Source: Flavobacterium sp. (lineage in GTDB: Bacteria > Bacteroidota > Bacteroidia > Flavobacteriales > Flavobacteriaceae). Taken from it: a stretch of 64,000 bases of DNA. The notes below the pieces were generated by a model. That model saw nothing but the letters and a program-made list of their open reading frames with translations, searched no databases and was not told where the DNA came from. This document shows, in pieces, positions 47,866 through 57,456 of the stretch. How positions within the stretch are numbered: the first letter of the stretch is position 1; every line of letters starts with the position of its first letter. Position numbers and translations under genes: made by a program. Location: NCBI RefSeq assembly GCF_027531705.1, contig NZ_JAPZSP010000004.1:124001-188000 (forward strand), written 5' to 3'.

Positions 47866-48426
47866 ATGGAAGATATAGAATTTATTTTAGACAGTACAAA
47901 AGAAGCAATGAATGGCTCAGTAGAGCATTTAGAAAAATCATTTTTAAATATTCGTGCCGGAAAAGCTTCACCTCAAATGCTAGGAAGTGTTTTTGTTGAT
48001 TATTATGGTTCACAAACACCGCTTTCGCAAATTGCTAATATCAATGTTCCAGATGCGAGAACATTGACTATTCAGCCATATGAAAAAAGTATGATGACGC
48101 CAATTGAAAAAGCAATTATGGTGGCTAATCTTGGTTTCAACCCAATGAATAATGGTGATGTTATTATTATTAGCGTTCCACCATTGACAGAAGAGCGTCG
48201 TCGTGACTTAGTAAAACAAGCCAAACACGAAGCTGAAGAAGCAAAAATTGGTGTTCGTAACCACCGTAAAGATGCTAATACAGACATCAAAAAATTAGAA
48301 AAAGATGGCGTTTCTGAAGATGATTGCAAAACTGCAGAAGAAACAGTTCAAAAAATGACTGACAATTTCATCAAAAAAATTGAAGAACATTTGGTTGTCA
48401 AAGAAGCCGAAATAATGAAGGTGTAA
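47866..48426 (+). CDS. frr: Ribosome recycling factor
   Basis: A 186-residue RRF that splits post-termination ribosomes with EF-G. Typical features are a three-helix domain (IRAGKASPQMLGSVFVDYYG) and the loop domain with LTIQPYEKS and the VPPLTEERRRDLVKQAKHEAEEAK stretch. Length is standard. It follows pyrH. Confidence 0.96.
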   Translation: MEDIEFILDSTKEAMNGSVEHLEKSFLNIRAGKASPQMLGSVFVDYYGSQTPLSQIANINVPDARTLTIQPYEKSMMTPIEKAIMVANLGFNPMNNGDVIIISVPPLTEERRRDLVKQAKHEAEEAKIGVRNHRKDANTDIKKLEKDGVSEDDCKTAEETVQKMTDNFIKKIEEHLVVKEAEIMKV

Positions 48427-48452
48427 ATTGCCTTTCGTTAAAACTATATTAA

Positions 48453-48495
48453 AAATCCGTTTCTTCAATAAATAATTGATGAGACGGTTTTTTTT
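48453..48495 (+). terminator. Terminator after frr
   Basis: AAATCCGTTTCTTCAAT (48453 on) pairs imperfectly with ATTGATGAGACGGTTT (48475-48490), followed by a T-run of at least eight. The promoter of the next gene overlaps its right arm. Confidence 0.75.
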
Positions 48496-48508
48496 ATTCT
48501 TACATTTG
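48476..48508 (+). promoter_or_regulatory. Predicted promoter of the DUF5686 gene
   Basis: TTG (48476-48478), a 22-bp spacer and TACATTTG (48501-48508) match the consensus. The ATG follows 17 bp later. Confidence 0.55.
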
Positions 48509-48525
48509 AAAAAACTTATTTTTTA

Positions 48526-51003
48526 ATGCGAAATCTGCTTTTAGCTTTCTTTTTATTGATTTGTTCGGCAATGCAGTCGCAAGAATTATTGCAAGGTCAA
48601 GTTATTGATATAGAAACCACTGTGCCAATTTCTTTTGCTAAAATCACTTACAATAACAAAACCATTTTGTCAGATTGGGAAGGAAGATTTACCTTAGAAA
48701 TCTTTCATAACAAAAAACCAATTGTTGTTACTTACAAAGGTTATCATGATAAAAAACACTATCTATCGCCCGATGAAAAGTTTTTATTGATAAGAATGGC
48801 AACCAATTATACTGTAAAAGAAGAACTTCTTTCCGAAGATAAATCGAATGGAATTATTAGAAAATTGGTTGAAAACAGGCATAAAAATCAACCCGAAAAG
48901 GCATTCAAAAGTTTTCAATATAAAAACTACGAATCGGTTTTGGTTTCTGCAAATCCAGATTCTATTTCGAGTAAAATTGATACTATTTCAAAGAGAAATC
49001 TTTTTGGTCAAAGAAGAATTAAGTTAGATTCTGTTAATTACAAATTCAAAAAAATTCTCAAAAAACAACATATTTACCAAACAGAAAAGGTAAATCAAAT
49101 TCAGTTTGACGGAAAAACAACTAAAGAAACAGTTATTGCAAGCAGAATGGCGGGTTTCAAAAAACCAATCTACGAATATTTAGGATTAAATTTGGTTTCG
49201 TATTCGCTTTATGAAAATCAAATAGAAATTCTAGAAAACGCCATGAAAAATCCACTATCTAATTCAGGTAGAAGGTTATATTATTACAGAATTGTTGATA
49301 CAGTAACAGTTGATAAAAGACAGGTTTATCGCGTTTATTTTCAACCTAAAAAGCTTACAACCAATCGATTACGAGGACTTGTTTATGTTGATACTGAAAA
49401 TTACGGAATTGCCAAAGCGTTTTTCAGAATTTATGGTGTTGTAAATATTAATGCAACCTTCAATTACACTTATTTGAAAGACCAAAAAATATGGTTTCCT
49501 AAAAGAAGAAGTTTCAATGTTGTAAAAGGAAATAATACTAAAGACTTGAATATTCTTGGTGGTACAATAAAGTTTAATTCGAGTTTAGAAGGTATCAATC
49601 AAGATGCTTCTGATAGAATTTTTATGAAATTAGAATCGACTCCTTACGATATCGAAATCAATAAAAGCACTATTATTAAGCATCCGCAAATAAAAATTGA
49701 TGTACCCGAATCTGGAATGTCCAAACCAAAAGAATTCTGGAAAACATTTCAAAAAGACACATTAGATATAAGAAGAATTCAAACTTACACAAGTTTAGAC
49801 AGTCTATCGGAAGCAGAAAAAATTGAGCATAGATTACTTCTTGGAAGAAAAATAATAAATGGCTATTTTCCAATTAATGTTGTTGATGTTGACTTGCGAA
49901 GCATTATAAAATACAACAATTACGAAGGTTTCCGACTTGGTTTAGGCGGCGTAACCAACACTAAATTATCTGATAAATATAAAATTGGTGGATTTGTTGC
50001 CTACGGGTTTAAAGATGACAAATTCAAATATGGCATTACGCCTTCTTACTTGATTGACAAGGAAACCAATACTTGGGTAAGTGCTTCCTATTCTGATGAT
50101 CTAAAAGAAATAGGTCAGATTGATTTTGCTACTGAATCAAAAAGGTTTAAGATTTATGATCCAAGACCTATTAATATTTCTACTTTTTACAATCATAAAA
50201 CTTTTTCAACTTTTATTGAAAGTAAATATTTTGACAAAACCGAAACTTACTTTAGTTTTTCTAGAAGTGAAATTCAACCACTTTTTGATTATACTTTTAA
50301 GCTAAATGATGATTCTTATACCAACTATAATTTATCAACTTTTCAATTTTCTTTGCAATGGAATCCGTTTAGTACTTATATGCAAACGCCAACTGGTAGA
50401 CTCGAAATTGAAAAAAAATACCCAAAATTATCATTTCAATATACCAAATCAATTTCTTCACTATTAGGTAGTGATTTTGATTTTTCTAAAGTTGATTTTA
50501 GAGTTGCTCATGAAATTCCGCACCTTACTGGTCACACAACTTCTTTTATTTTGCAAGGTGGTTTTGCCTTTGGCGAAGTTCCTTTGACCAATTTATATAG
50601 CGTTGCACCTAATAATTTGAACAAAGATTCATTACTAAAAAGAATTACTTTTGCTGGTAAAAACAGTTTTGAAACTATGTTTTTTAACGAATTTTTCTCA
50701 AGTAGGTATTCATCTTTTCAAGTTCGCCATACTTTTAACAAAATAAGTTTAGCGAATAGAATAAATCCGCTGATTTCAGTTGTGACGAGAATGGCAATTG
50801 GTAGTCTTGATTATCCCGAAAGACATATTGGTTTTGCTTATAAAACATTAGAAAAAGGATATATAGAAAGTGGTGTTGAAGCCAACTCAATATACAAAGG
50901 ACTTGGATTGACTTTTTTCTTTAGATATGGTCCAAATGGTTTGCCAAAATTTGAAGATAATTTGGCTTTGAAAATTTCTTATACTTTGAATTTGGGTTTT
51001 TAA
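48526..51003 (+). CDS. DUF5686 outer-membrane protein with carboxypeptidase-regulatory-like domain
   Basis: An 825-residue exported protein. The signal peptide (1-18) ends at AMQSQ. A CarboxypepD_reg-like beta-sandwich follows (LLQGQVIDIETTVPISFAKI, 20-100). The remaining approximately 700 residues are DUF5686, rich in amphipathic strands with aromatic alternation and a C-terminal ALKISYTLNLGF that ends in Phe, like outer-membrane barrels. Bacteroidota members resemble TonB-dependent or Omp85-like barrels of unknown cargo. It overlaps the antiporter gene by 4 bp, convergently. Confidence 0.88.
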   Translation: MRNLLLAFFLLICSAMQSQELLQGQVIDIETTVPISFAKITYNNKTILSDWEGRFTLEIFHNKKPIVVTYKGYHDKKHYLSPDEKFLLIRMATNYTVKEELLSEDKSNGIIRKLVENRHKNQPEKAFKSFQYKNYESVLVSANPDSISSKIDTISKRNLFGQRRIKLDSVNYKFKKILKKQHIYQTEKVNQIQFDGKTTKETVIASRMAGFKKPIYEYLGLNLVSYSLYENQIEILENAMKNPLSNSGRRLYYYRIVDTVTVDKRQVYRVYFQPKKLTTNRLRGLVYVDTENYGIAKAFFRIYGVVNINATFNYTYLKDQKIWFPKRRSFNVVKGNNTKDLNILGGTIKFNSSLEGINQDASDRIFMKLESTPYDIEINKSTIIKHPQIKIDVPESGMSKPKEFWKTFQKDTLDIRRIQTYTSLDSLSEAEKIEHRLLLGRKIINGYFPINVVDVDLRSIIKYNNYEGFRLGLGGVTNTKLSDKYKIGGFVAYGFKDDKFKYGITPSYLIDKETNTWVSASYSDDLKEIGQIDFATESKRFKIYDPRPINISTFYNHKTFSTFIESKYFDKTETYFSFSRSEIQPLFDYTFKLNDDSYTNYNLSTFQFSLQWNPFSTYMQTPTGRLEIEKKYPKLSFQYTKSISSLLGSDFDFSKVDFRVAHEIPHLTGHTTSFILQGGFAFGEVPLTNLYSVAPNNLNKDSLLKRITFAGKNSFETMFFNEFFSSRYSSFQVRHTFNKISLANRINPLISVVTRMAIGSLDYPERHIGFAYKTLEKGYIESGVEANSIYKGLGLTFFFRYGPNGLPKFEDNLALKISYTLNLGF

Positions 51004-53270
51004 TTATGCTTAATAATCAATGTTGAGGGAACTTTACTTAACCAAGAATGTTGTGAATCAATAAGATTTTTCCAGCTTTCTAAACCAACCATCATTAAAT
51101 CTTGCTTAGCAAAAAAGCTTGAATTCATTCCTTTTTCTTCAAGAACAGAGAAGTTGTTTGGATATTTTTTCAGCAATGCATAAACTGAATTTTCCATAAC
51201 GAAATTATTGATAATTATATTATTGATATCAATTATAGTAACTTTAGAATCGTTATTATTCATCAATTTTTGAGCGTAATCAATCAAAAATATATCATCA
51301 GTAGTTAAAATTGGAACAAAAACTTCGTCTACTTTTTTCAAGTTTTTATCTATCAAAATTCCCAATGGATTTTTACTTTTCGAAATAATTAAGCGTGTTC
51401 TATCATCAAAAGGCGAATTGGCAAACAAGCCTTCTTTTCCAGTAAATTTGTCCAAAAGCCTATCTGGATTGATGATTCTAGTAGTAAATCCTAGAACTTT
51501 ACCAAGTAGCGAACCTTCAAAAATTGATTTCCCTAAACCTACTAAAACCAAATCATATTCGCCACGTGAGGCAATATCTGCAATATCAGTTTCAATATCA
51601 ACAGTAGCTTTAAAAACCGTTGTTATTTCTTGATTCAATACTTTTGATTCTCTTACAATTGGAGCAAAAATATCCTTTTCATATTCATCAAGATTGTAAG
51701 CATGCATTTCGTCGCTTAACGATAAATGAAGAACCGTAATGTTGGTGTTTTCTTTTTGATTTCTAACAAAACTATTGGCTAATCTTAGTAATGATTTTCC
51801 TTTTTCATTATTTCCAAAAGGAATTAAAATTTTGAATTTGGTAGTAACAACTTCTGTTGGCAAAATCAAATCTTTTGACTTAAATATATAATTAATAATA
51901 TCCAAAGCTGGACCAGTCATAAATGTTGTTACCAAAGCCATAATAACCATCATGGTGAAAATTTGTGGAGACAAAACACCTAATTCGTAGCCTATGTTTA
52001 GCACAACTAATTCCATCAAACCGCGAGTATTCATAAGAGCTCCAATAGTTAAACTATCACGCCAATTTTGACCTATAAATCTTGCTGCCAAAGCACTTCC
52101 CAAAAACTTTCCAACAACAGCAACAAGAATAATTCCAGCAGTAACTTTCCACAAATAAGCATCGTTGATTAAGCCTATTTCTGTTCGCAAACCAGTAAAA
52201 ACAAAGAATAATGGTAGCAATAAAATTACGGCAACGTCTTCAACTTTTTCAATAAAAATATTTCTAAACTTGGTAATGTCTGGCATAATGGCACCCGTCA
52301 TAAAAGCACCAAACAAGGCATGAATTCCGATAACTTCTGTCATGTAAGATGAAATTATCAATGTCAATAAGAAAATGGCAACAACAGGTTTACTCAAATT
52401 TTCGCTTGACGAATATAAATCACCCACTTTTTTCAGGAAAGGTTTTACCAAAAACAACATCAAAACAACATAACCAGCAGCTAGCATAATTATGTATAAC
52501 GAACTCATAAAACTTCCCGCTTTAACAATAGCAATAACCGCCGCTAGAATACACCAAGCCGTTATATCATCGGCAGCAGCGCAAGTAATTACGATAGTTC
52601 CAAGTTTGGTTTTATGAATGCCACGTTCTTGAACTATTCTAGCCAAAACAGGAAATGCAGTAATACTCATTGCAATTCCCATAAATAAACTAAACGATAA
52701 AAACTCAACACCAGCAGGCGCAAATTGATGGTAAACAAAATAAGAAAGTCCGATACCAAGCGCAAAAGGAATTACAATACTCGCGTGACTAATAACAACA
52801 GCATCATTGGCTTTATTTTTTAGAACTTTTAAATCCAATTCCATTCCAATAACAAACATGAATAGAATTAAACCTATTTGACTTAAAAACTGTAAATTTC
52901 CTAATGATTCAACTGGAAAAAGCAAGGCAGAATATTCTGGAAAATACATTCCTACTAAAGATGGACCAAGAAAAATTCCCGCAATAATTTCTCCAATAAC
53001 GGTTGGTTGTCCAATTTTTCTAAAAATCCAACCGAAAAAGCGTGCAACAATTATAATAGTAATAATTTGTAACAACAATATGGCTAATGGATGTTGCAGA
53101 TTATGTTTTAAAGAATTTAAAAATTGATTGAACATCGTGTCACTTGAAGTAGGCGTAATAATATTTCTACCAACTTCCAATGCTTTTCCTTTAGAAACAA
53201 TCCAATACATTAACGCAATGAATCCACCTGTCACACTAAAATAAAAAATGCTGTTCTTAAATTTTGCCAT
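51000..53270 (-). CDS. CPA2-family cation:proton antiporter
   Basis: A 756-residue antiporter of the CPA2 (KefB/GerN-like) type. About 12-13 hydrophobic helices occupy residues 50-460, with GEIIAGIFLGPSLVG, the CAAADDITAWC double-aspartate ion-binding motif in the helix near residue 232, and MNTRGLMELV. The C-terminal third, from about 480, has universal-stress-protein-like segments (FKILIPFGNNEKGKS, DLVLVGLGKS). Cation identity (Na or K) is not determined by sequence. It is divergent from the RND gene. Confidence 0.92.
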   Translation of the reverse strand: MAKFKNSIFYFSVTGGFIALMYWIVSKGKALEVGRNIITPTSSDTMFNQFLNSLKHNLQHPLAILLLQIITIIIVARFFGWIFRKIGQPTVIGEIIAGIFLGPSLVGMYFPEYSALLFPVESLGNLQFLSQIGLILFMFVIGMELDLKVLKNKANDAVVISHASIVIPFALGIGLSYFVYHQFAPAGVEFLSFSLFMGIAMSITAFPVLARIVQERGIHKTKLGTIVITCAAADDITAWCILAAVIAIVKAGSFMSSLYIIMLAAGYVVLMLFLVKPFLKKVGDLYSSSENLSKPVVAIFLLTLIISSYMTEVIGIHALFGAFMTGAIMPDITKFRNIFIEKVEDVAVILLLPLFFVFTGLRTEIGLINDAYLWKVTAGIILVAVVGKFLGSALAARFIGQNWRDSLTIGALMNTRGLMELVVLNIGYELGVLSPQIFTMMVIMALVTTFMTGPALDIINYIFKSKDLILPTEVVTTKFKILIPFGNNEKGKSLLRLANSFVRNQKENTNITVLHLSLSDEMHAYNLDEYEKDIFAPIVRESKVLNQEITTVFKATVDIETDIADIASRGEYDLVLVGLGKSIFEGSLLGKVLGFTTRIINPDRLLDKFTGKEGLFANSPFDDRTRLIISKSKNPLGILIDKNLKKVDEVFVPILTTDDIFLIDYAQKLMNNNDSKVTIIDINNIIINNFVMENSVYALLKKYPNNFSVLEEKGMNSSFFAKQDLMMVGLESWKNLIDSQHSWLSKVPSTLIIKHN

Positions 53271-53410
53271 CTTACTAATTCTACTTTTTATAAGCAGTTA
53301 CAAATATGAGAAAAACTTCATCATTATTTAGCAAATGAATATAAAATTAATATAAAATTGTTATTCTAGATTTTGCCACAAATTTGATTCAAAAGATTTA
53401 GTTAAGTTAT

Positions 53411-53439
53411 TTGGTTTTGAGTGGTTTTGATTACCTTTG
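53411..53439 (+). promoter_or_regulatory. Predicted promoter of the RND exporter gene
   Basis: TTG (53411-53413), an 18-bp spacer and TACCTTTG (53432-53439) match the Bacteroidota consensus. The ATG follows 19 bp later. Confidence 0.6.
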
Positions 53440-53458
53440 CACTCCGTTTTAAGTTACT

Positions 53459-55879
53459 ATGAAAAAGTTGTTAGGTATTGGTTTTTGGGAATTGATTGCA
53501 AGAATAATTCTTAGAAACAGAATTTTTATTTTAGTTGGAGTTGTCCTAGTGACAATTTTAATGGCATTGCAATGGAAAAATATCCAGTTTACTCAAACAG
53601 AAGCCAATCTTATTCCTGCTGATGATAAAGTAAATGTTGATTACAATCATTTTCTGAAAAACTTTGGCGAAGAAGGCAATCTTATTGTTATTGCAACCAA
53701 AGACAAACGATTATTTACTCCAAAAGTTTTTGAAAACTGGAGCAAATTGATGGACAAAATTCAATCTGACAAAGAAGTTACACTTGTAATTTCGGTTGAT
53801 AATTTGCAAAAACTTACCAAAAATGATTCACTTCAAACTTTTGAATTAGCGCCACTTGTTGATGCTAAAAAAGTTCAAAAGGAAAATTATTTAAAAGAAA
53901 TTAAATCCGAATTATTCAACAAATTGCCTTTTTATGAAGGTTTATTGTTCAATAAAAAATCGGGCGCAGTTCGTTCAGCCATTTATTTAGACAAGAAAAT
54001 TGTAAATACAAAAGCCCGAAAAGAATATGTTTTACACAAATTTATTCCAGAAATAGAAAAGTTCAATGCCGAAAACAACATGCAACTTCATGTTTCGGGA
54101 ATGCCTTACATCCGAACTTTAAACGCCAAAACCATTATTGATGAAATTGGCTTGTTTATTGGCGCAGCTTTACTAATCACCTCATTAATCTTCTTCTTTT
54201 TCTTCCGATCATTTAGAGCAACATTGATATCATTAATTATTGTGATTATTGGCGTTATGTGGTCTTTTGGAATCATCGGATTATTAGGTTACGAAATTAC
54301 CGTTTTAACAGCTTTAGTTCCGACTTTGGTAATAGTTATTGGAATTCCGAATTGTATTTTTCTTATAAATAAATACCACCAGGAATATCAAAAACATGCT
54401 AATAAAGCCAAAGCACTTCAACGTGTAATTACCAAAACAGGAACAGCAACCTTAATGACCAATCTTACAACTGCTCTTGGTTTTGCTACTTTTATTGCAA
54501 CAAACAATGTTTTGTTAACCGAGTTTGGTGTTGTAACTTCTATCAATATCATTGCCATTTATATACTTTGTTTACTGGTAATTCCAATATTCTTCAGTTA
54601 TATTCCTGCTCCTATTCCAAGGCATTTAGGACATTTAGAAAGAGAATATCTAACTTCTTTTATGGATTGGATTGTTCGCACCGTAAAATACAATCGTGTT
54701 GGCGTTTACATTACCGCTGTCATTCTTTTAGTTTTTGGAATCATTGGAATTTACGAAATAAAAATCTCGGGAAGCATCATCGAGGACATGCCTAAAAAGA
54801 CTGCTTTTTTTGATGATATTCGCTTTTTCGAAAAAGAATTTGACGGTGTAATGCCGTTAGAAATAATGATTGATACCAAAAGAAAACAAGGTGTCATGAA
54901 ATTATCCAACCTTAAAAGAATGGAAGAATTGGAAGAAACCATCATGGAAATTCCAGAACTTTCTAAACCGTTATCCATTGTAAATTTGGTTAAATATTCT
55001 AAACAAGCTTACTACAACGGAAATCCAGATTATTACCAATTGCCGACTTCACAAGAGCAATCTTTTATTTTATCGTATGCCAAAAACGGTGCTAAAAACG
55101 CCAAAGATAATTTGATGAAAAGTTATGTAGATTCAACTGGTCAATATGCTCGAATCACCACTTTTATTAAAGATGAAAATGGCGAAAAAATGGAAGCAAT
55201 CGAAGCTAGAATTCGTGAAAAAGCAAATACATTATTTCCAGCTGAACGTTACAATGTTATCATAACTGGAAAAGCTTCTGTTTTTCAAAAAGGAACTAAG
55301 TATTTGTTAGACAATCTTTTATCATCATTGCTATTTGCTTTTTTGATAACAGCAGGTTTGGTTGCTATTATGTTCCGTTCTTTCAAAATGGTGTTGGTTT
55401 CTATCATTCCAAATTTACTTCCATTGCTAATGACAGCTGGATTAATGGGCTTTTTAGGAATTCCTTTAAAACCTTCAACAATTTTAGTATTCGGAATTGC
55501 CTTCGGAATGTCGGTTGATGATACTCTTCGTTTCTTGGCACAATACCGTTTAGAGCTTACAAGAAACAATTGGAAAATCAGAAAATCAGTATTTGCCACT
55601 TTCGATGATGCCGGAATTAGTATGTTCTACACTTCAATTGTCTTGTTTTTTGGCTTCTCTGTTTTCATGCTATCAGGTTTCGGCGGAACGGTTGCCTTAG
55701 GCGGCTTGGTTGCTTTGACATTGTTTTTCGGAATGTTATCAAACCTAGTTTTGCTTCCATCATTAGTATTAACTTTGAATAAAACACTAGCAAACGAACA
55801 AGAACTAAAAGAGCCAACTTTTGATATTTTAGAACATACTGATGAAGAGTTGGACGAATTAGAAAAGAAAAATAATTAA
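53459..55879 (+). CDS. RND-superfamily (MMPL-like) exporter
   Basis: An 806-residue inner-membrane protein with the RND layout of one helix, a periplasmic domain (about 45-230), five helices (about 235-430), a second periplasmic domain (about 455-620) and five more helices. The second half carries FGMSVDDTLRFLAQYR, with the paired aspartates of the proton relay. It has no adjacent membrane-fusion or TolC gene. This suggests the MMPL/hopanoid-exporter type that acts alone on lipids or other hydrophobic cargo. Cargo is unknown. Confidence 0.9.
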   Translation: MKKLLGIGFWELIARIILRNRIFILVGVVLVTILMALQWKNIQFTQTEANLIPADDKVNVDYNHFLKNFGEEGNLIVIATKDKRLFTPKVFENWSKLMDKIQSDKEVTLVISVDNLQKLTKNDSLQTFELAPLVDAKKVQKENYLKEIKSELFNKLPFYEGLLFNKKSGAVRSAIYLDKKIVNTKARKEYVLHKFIPEIEKFNAENNMQLHVSGMPYIRTLNAKTIIDEIGLFIGAALLITSLIFFFFFRSFRATLISLIIVIIGVMWSFGIIGLLGYEITVLTALVPTLVIVIGIPNCIFLINKYHQEYQKHANKAKALQRVITKTGTATLMTNLTTALGFATFIATNNVLLTEFGVVTSINIIAIYILCLLVIPIFFSYIPAPIPRHLGHLEREYLTSFMDWIVRTVKYNRVGVYITAVILLVFGIIGIYEIKISGSIIEDMPKKTAFFDDIRFFEKEFDGVMPLEIMIDTKRKQGVMKLSNLKRMEELEETIMEIPELSKPLSIVNLVKYSKQAYYNGNPDYYQLPTSQEQSFILSYAKNGAKNAKDNLMKSYVDSTGQYARITTFIKDENGEKMEAIEARIREKANTLFPAERYNVIITGKASVFQKGTKYLLDNLLSSLLFAFLITAGLVAIMFRSFKMVLVSIIPNLLPLLMTAGLMGFLGIPLKPSTILVFGIAFGMSVDDTLRFLAQYRLELTRNNWKIRKSVFATFDDAGISMFYTSIVLFFGFSVFMLSGFGGTVALGGLVALTLFFGMLSNLVLLPSLVLTLNKTLANEQELKEPTFDILEHTDEELDELEKKNN

Positions 55880-55881
55880 TT

Positions 55882-55889
55882 TATATTTG
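55882..55889 (+). promoter_or_regulatory. Predicted -7 element of asnS
   Basis: TATATTTG matches TAnnTTTG. It lies 43 bp before the asnS ATG, and the leader in between is built of ATCTAATATT-like words. Confidence 0.4.
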
Positions 55890-55932
55890 CATAAGATATC
55901 TGATATCTAATATTTAAAATCTAATATTAAAA

Positions 55933-57366
55933 ATGAAACATACAAAAGTTAAAGACTTATTAAGCAGCTCAAAAGCGAATTATGAAGTAAATGCAAAAGG
56001 TTGGGTAAGAACTTTTAGAAACAATCAATTTATAGCGTTGAACGATGGTTCGACCATTAATAATATTCAATGTGTAGTTGACTTTGAAAACACACCCGAA
56101 GAAACTCTAAAAAGAATTACAACTGGTGCTGCCATTTCGGTAATCGGAGAATTAGTTGAAAGCAAAGGTGCAGGTCAGAAATACGAAATTCAAGTTTCTA
56201 AATTAGAAATTTTAGGAGATTCAGATGCTGAGAAATTTCCAATGCAACCAAAGAAACATTCGTTAGAATTTCTTCGTGAAAACGCACATTTAAGAGTTCG
56301 AACAAATGCTTTTGGAGCAATTATGCGAGTTCGTTCAGTTTTGGCTCATGCAGTTCATACTTATTTTCAAGAAAAAGGATTTGTATATGTAAACACGCCA
56401 ATCATAACAGGTTCAGATGCTGAAGGTGCTGGCGAAATGTTTAAAGTTACGGCTTTACCTTTTGACAACACACCAAGAACCGAAGACGGAAAAGTAAATT
56501 ACAAAGAAGATTTCTTCGGAAAAGAAACCAATCTTACCGTTTCAGGGCAATTAGAAGGTGAAACTTTCGCAATGGCTTTGGGACAAATTTATACTTTCGG
56601 ACCAACATTTAGAGCTGAAAATTCAAACACTTCGCGTCACTTAGCTGAGTTTTGGATGATTGAACCAGAAGTGGCTTTCAATGATTTGAATGATAATATG
56701 GATTTGGCAGAAGATTTTATCCAATATGTTATTAAATATACGATGGATAAATGCCAAGACGATTTGAAATTTTTAGAAGGTCGTTTGTTGGAAGAAGAAA
56801 AATCAAAACCACAAGTAGAACGTAGCGAAATGGCTTTGTTAGAGAAATTGAATTTCGTTTTAGAAAACAATTTCAAACGTGTTTCTTATACAGAAGCTAT
56901 TGATATTTTAAGAGATTCAACTCCAAATAAGAAGAAAAAATTCAATTATATTATCAACGAATGGGGTGCCGATTTACAAAGTGAGCACGAAAGATATTTG
57001 GTTGAAAAACACTTCAAATGTCCTGTAATTTTATTTGATTATCCTGCTAATATTAAAGCATTTTATATGCGATTAAACGAAGACGGAAAAACCGTTCGTG
57101 CCATGGATATTTTGTTCCCAGGAATTGGAGAAATCGTAGGTGGTTCACAAAGAGAAGAACGCTACGATGTTTTAGTTGAAAAAATGAAAGCATTAGGAAT
57201 TGACGAAGAAGAACTTTGGTGGTATTTAGACACCAGAAGATTCGGTTCGGCAGTGCACTCAGGTTTCGGATTAGGATTTGAAAGATTAGTGCTTTTTGTA
57301 ACTGGAATGACCAATATTAGAGACGTAATTCCTTTTCCAAGAACACCTATGAATGCAGAGTTTTAA
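55933..57366 (+). CDS. asnS: Asparaginyl-tRNA synthetase
   Basis: A 477-residue class IIb synthetase. The N-terminal OB-fold anticodon-binding domain ([18 protein letters not shown]) is followed by catalytic motif 2 ([20 protein letters not shown]) and motif 3 ([15 protein letters not shown]). It supplies direct Asn-tRNA charging, so the amidotransferase route may not be needed. It lies between the RND exporter and rpoN on the same strand. Confidence 0.96.
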   Translation: MKHTKVKDLLSSSKANYEVNAKGWVRTFRNNQFIALNDGSTINNIQCVVDFENTPEETLKRITTGAAISVIGELVESKGAGQKYEIQVSKLEILGDSDAEKFPMQPKKHSLEFLRENAHLRVRTNAFGAIMRVRSVLAHAVHTYFQEKGFVYVNTPIITGSDAEGAGEMFKVTALPFDNTPRTEDGKVNYKEDFFGKETNLTVSGQLEGETFAMALGQIYTFGPTFRAENSNTSRHLAEFWMIEPEVAFNDLNDNMDLAEDFIQYVIKYTMDKCQDDLKFLEGRLLEEEKSKPQVERSEMALLEKLNFVLENNFKRVSYTEAIDILRDSTPNKKKKFNYIINEWGADLQSEHERYLVEKHFKCPVILFDYPANIKAFYMRLNEDGKTVRAMDILFPGIGEIVGGSQREERYDVLVEKMKALGIDEEELWWYLDTRRFGSAVHSGFGLGFERLVLFVTGMTNIRDVIPFPRTPMNAEF

Positions 57367-57370
57367 AAAA

Positions 57371-57448
57371 GTTTAATGTTGTTTAAAATTGTTTAAAATT
57401 GTTTAATCGAAACACATTTAAACTCTTAAACCTTAAACCTTTAAACCA
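57371..57448 (+). repeat. Two-armed GTTTAAAA-word element
   Basis: The left arm repeats GTTTAA/GTTTAAAATT words four times (57371-57406). The right arm (57417-57448) carries the same words inverted (TTTAAAC, CTTAAACC, TTTAAACC). It fills the asnS/rpoN gap. It is related to 41948-41985 and has the same general architecture as the CACAAATT and CAGT families. Confidence 0.55.
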
Positions 57449-57456
57449 TAATAAAA

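Noticed and set aside
57371..57448. CRISPR-like array
   Set aside because: The words are about 8 bp without equal spacers and are partly inverted, so this is not a CRISPR array.
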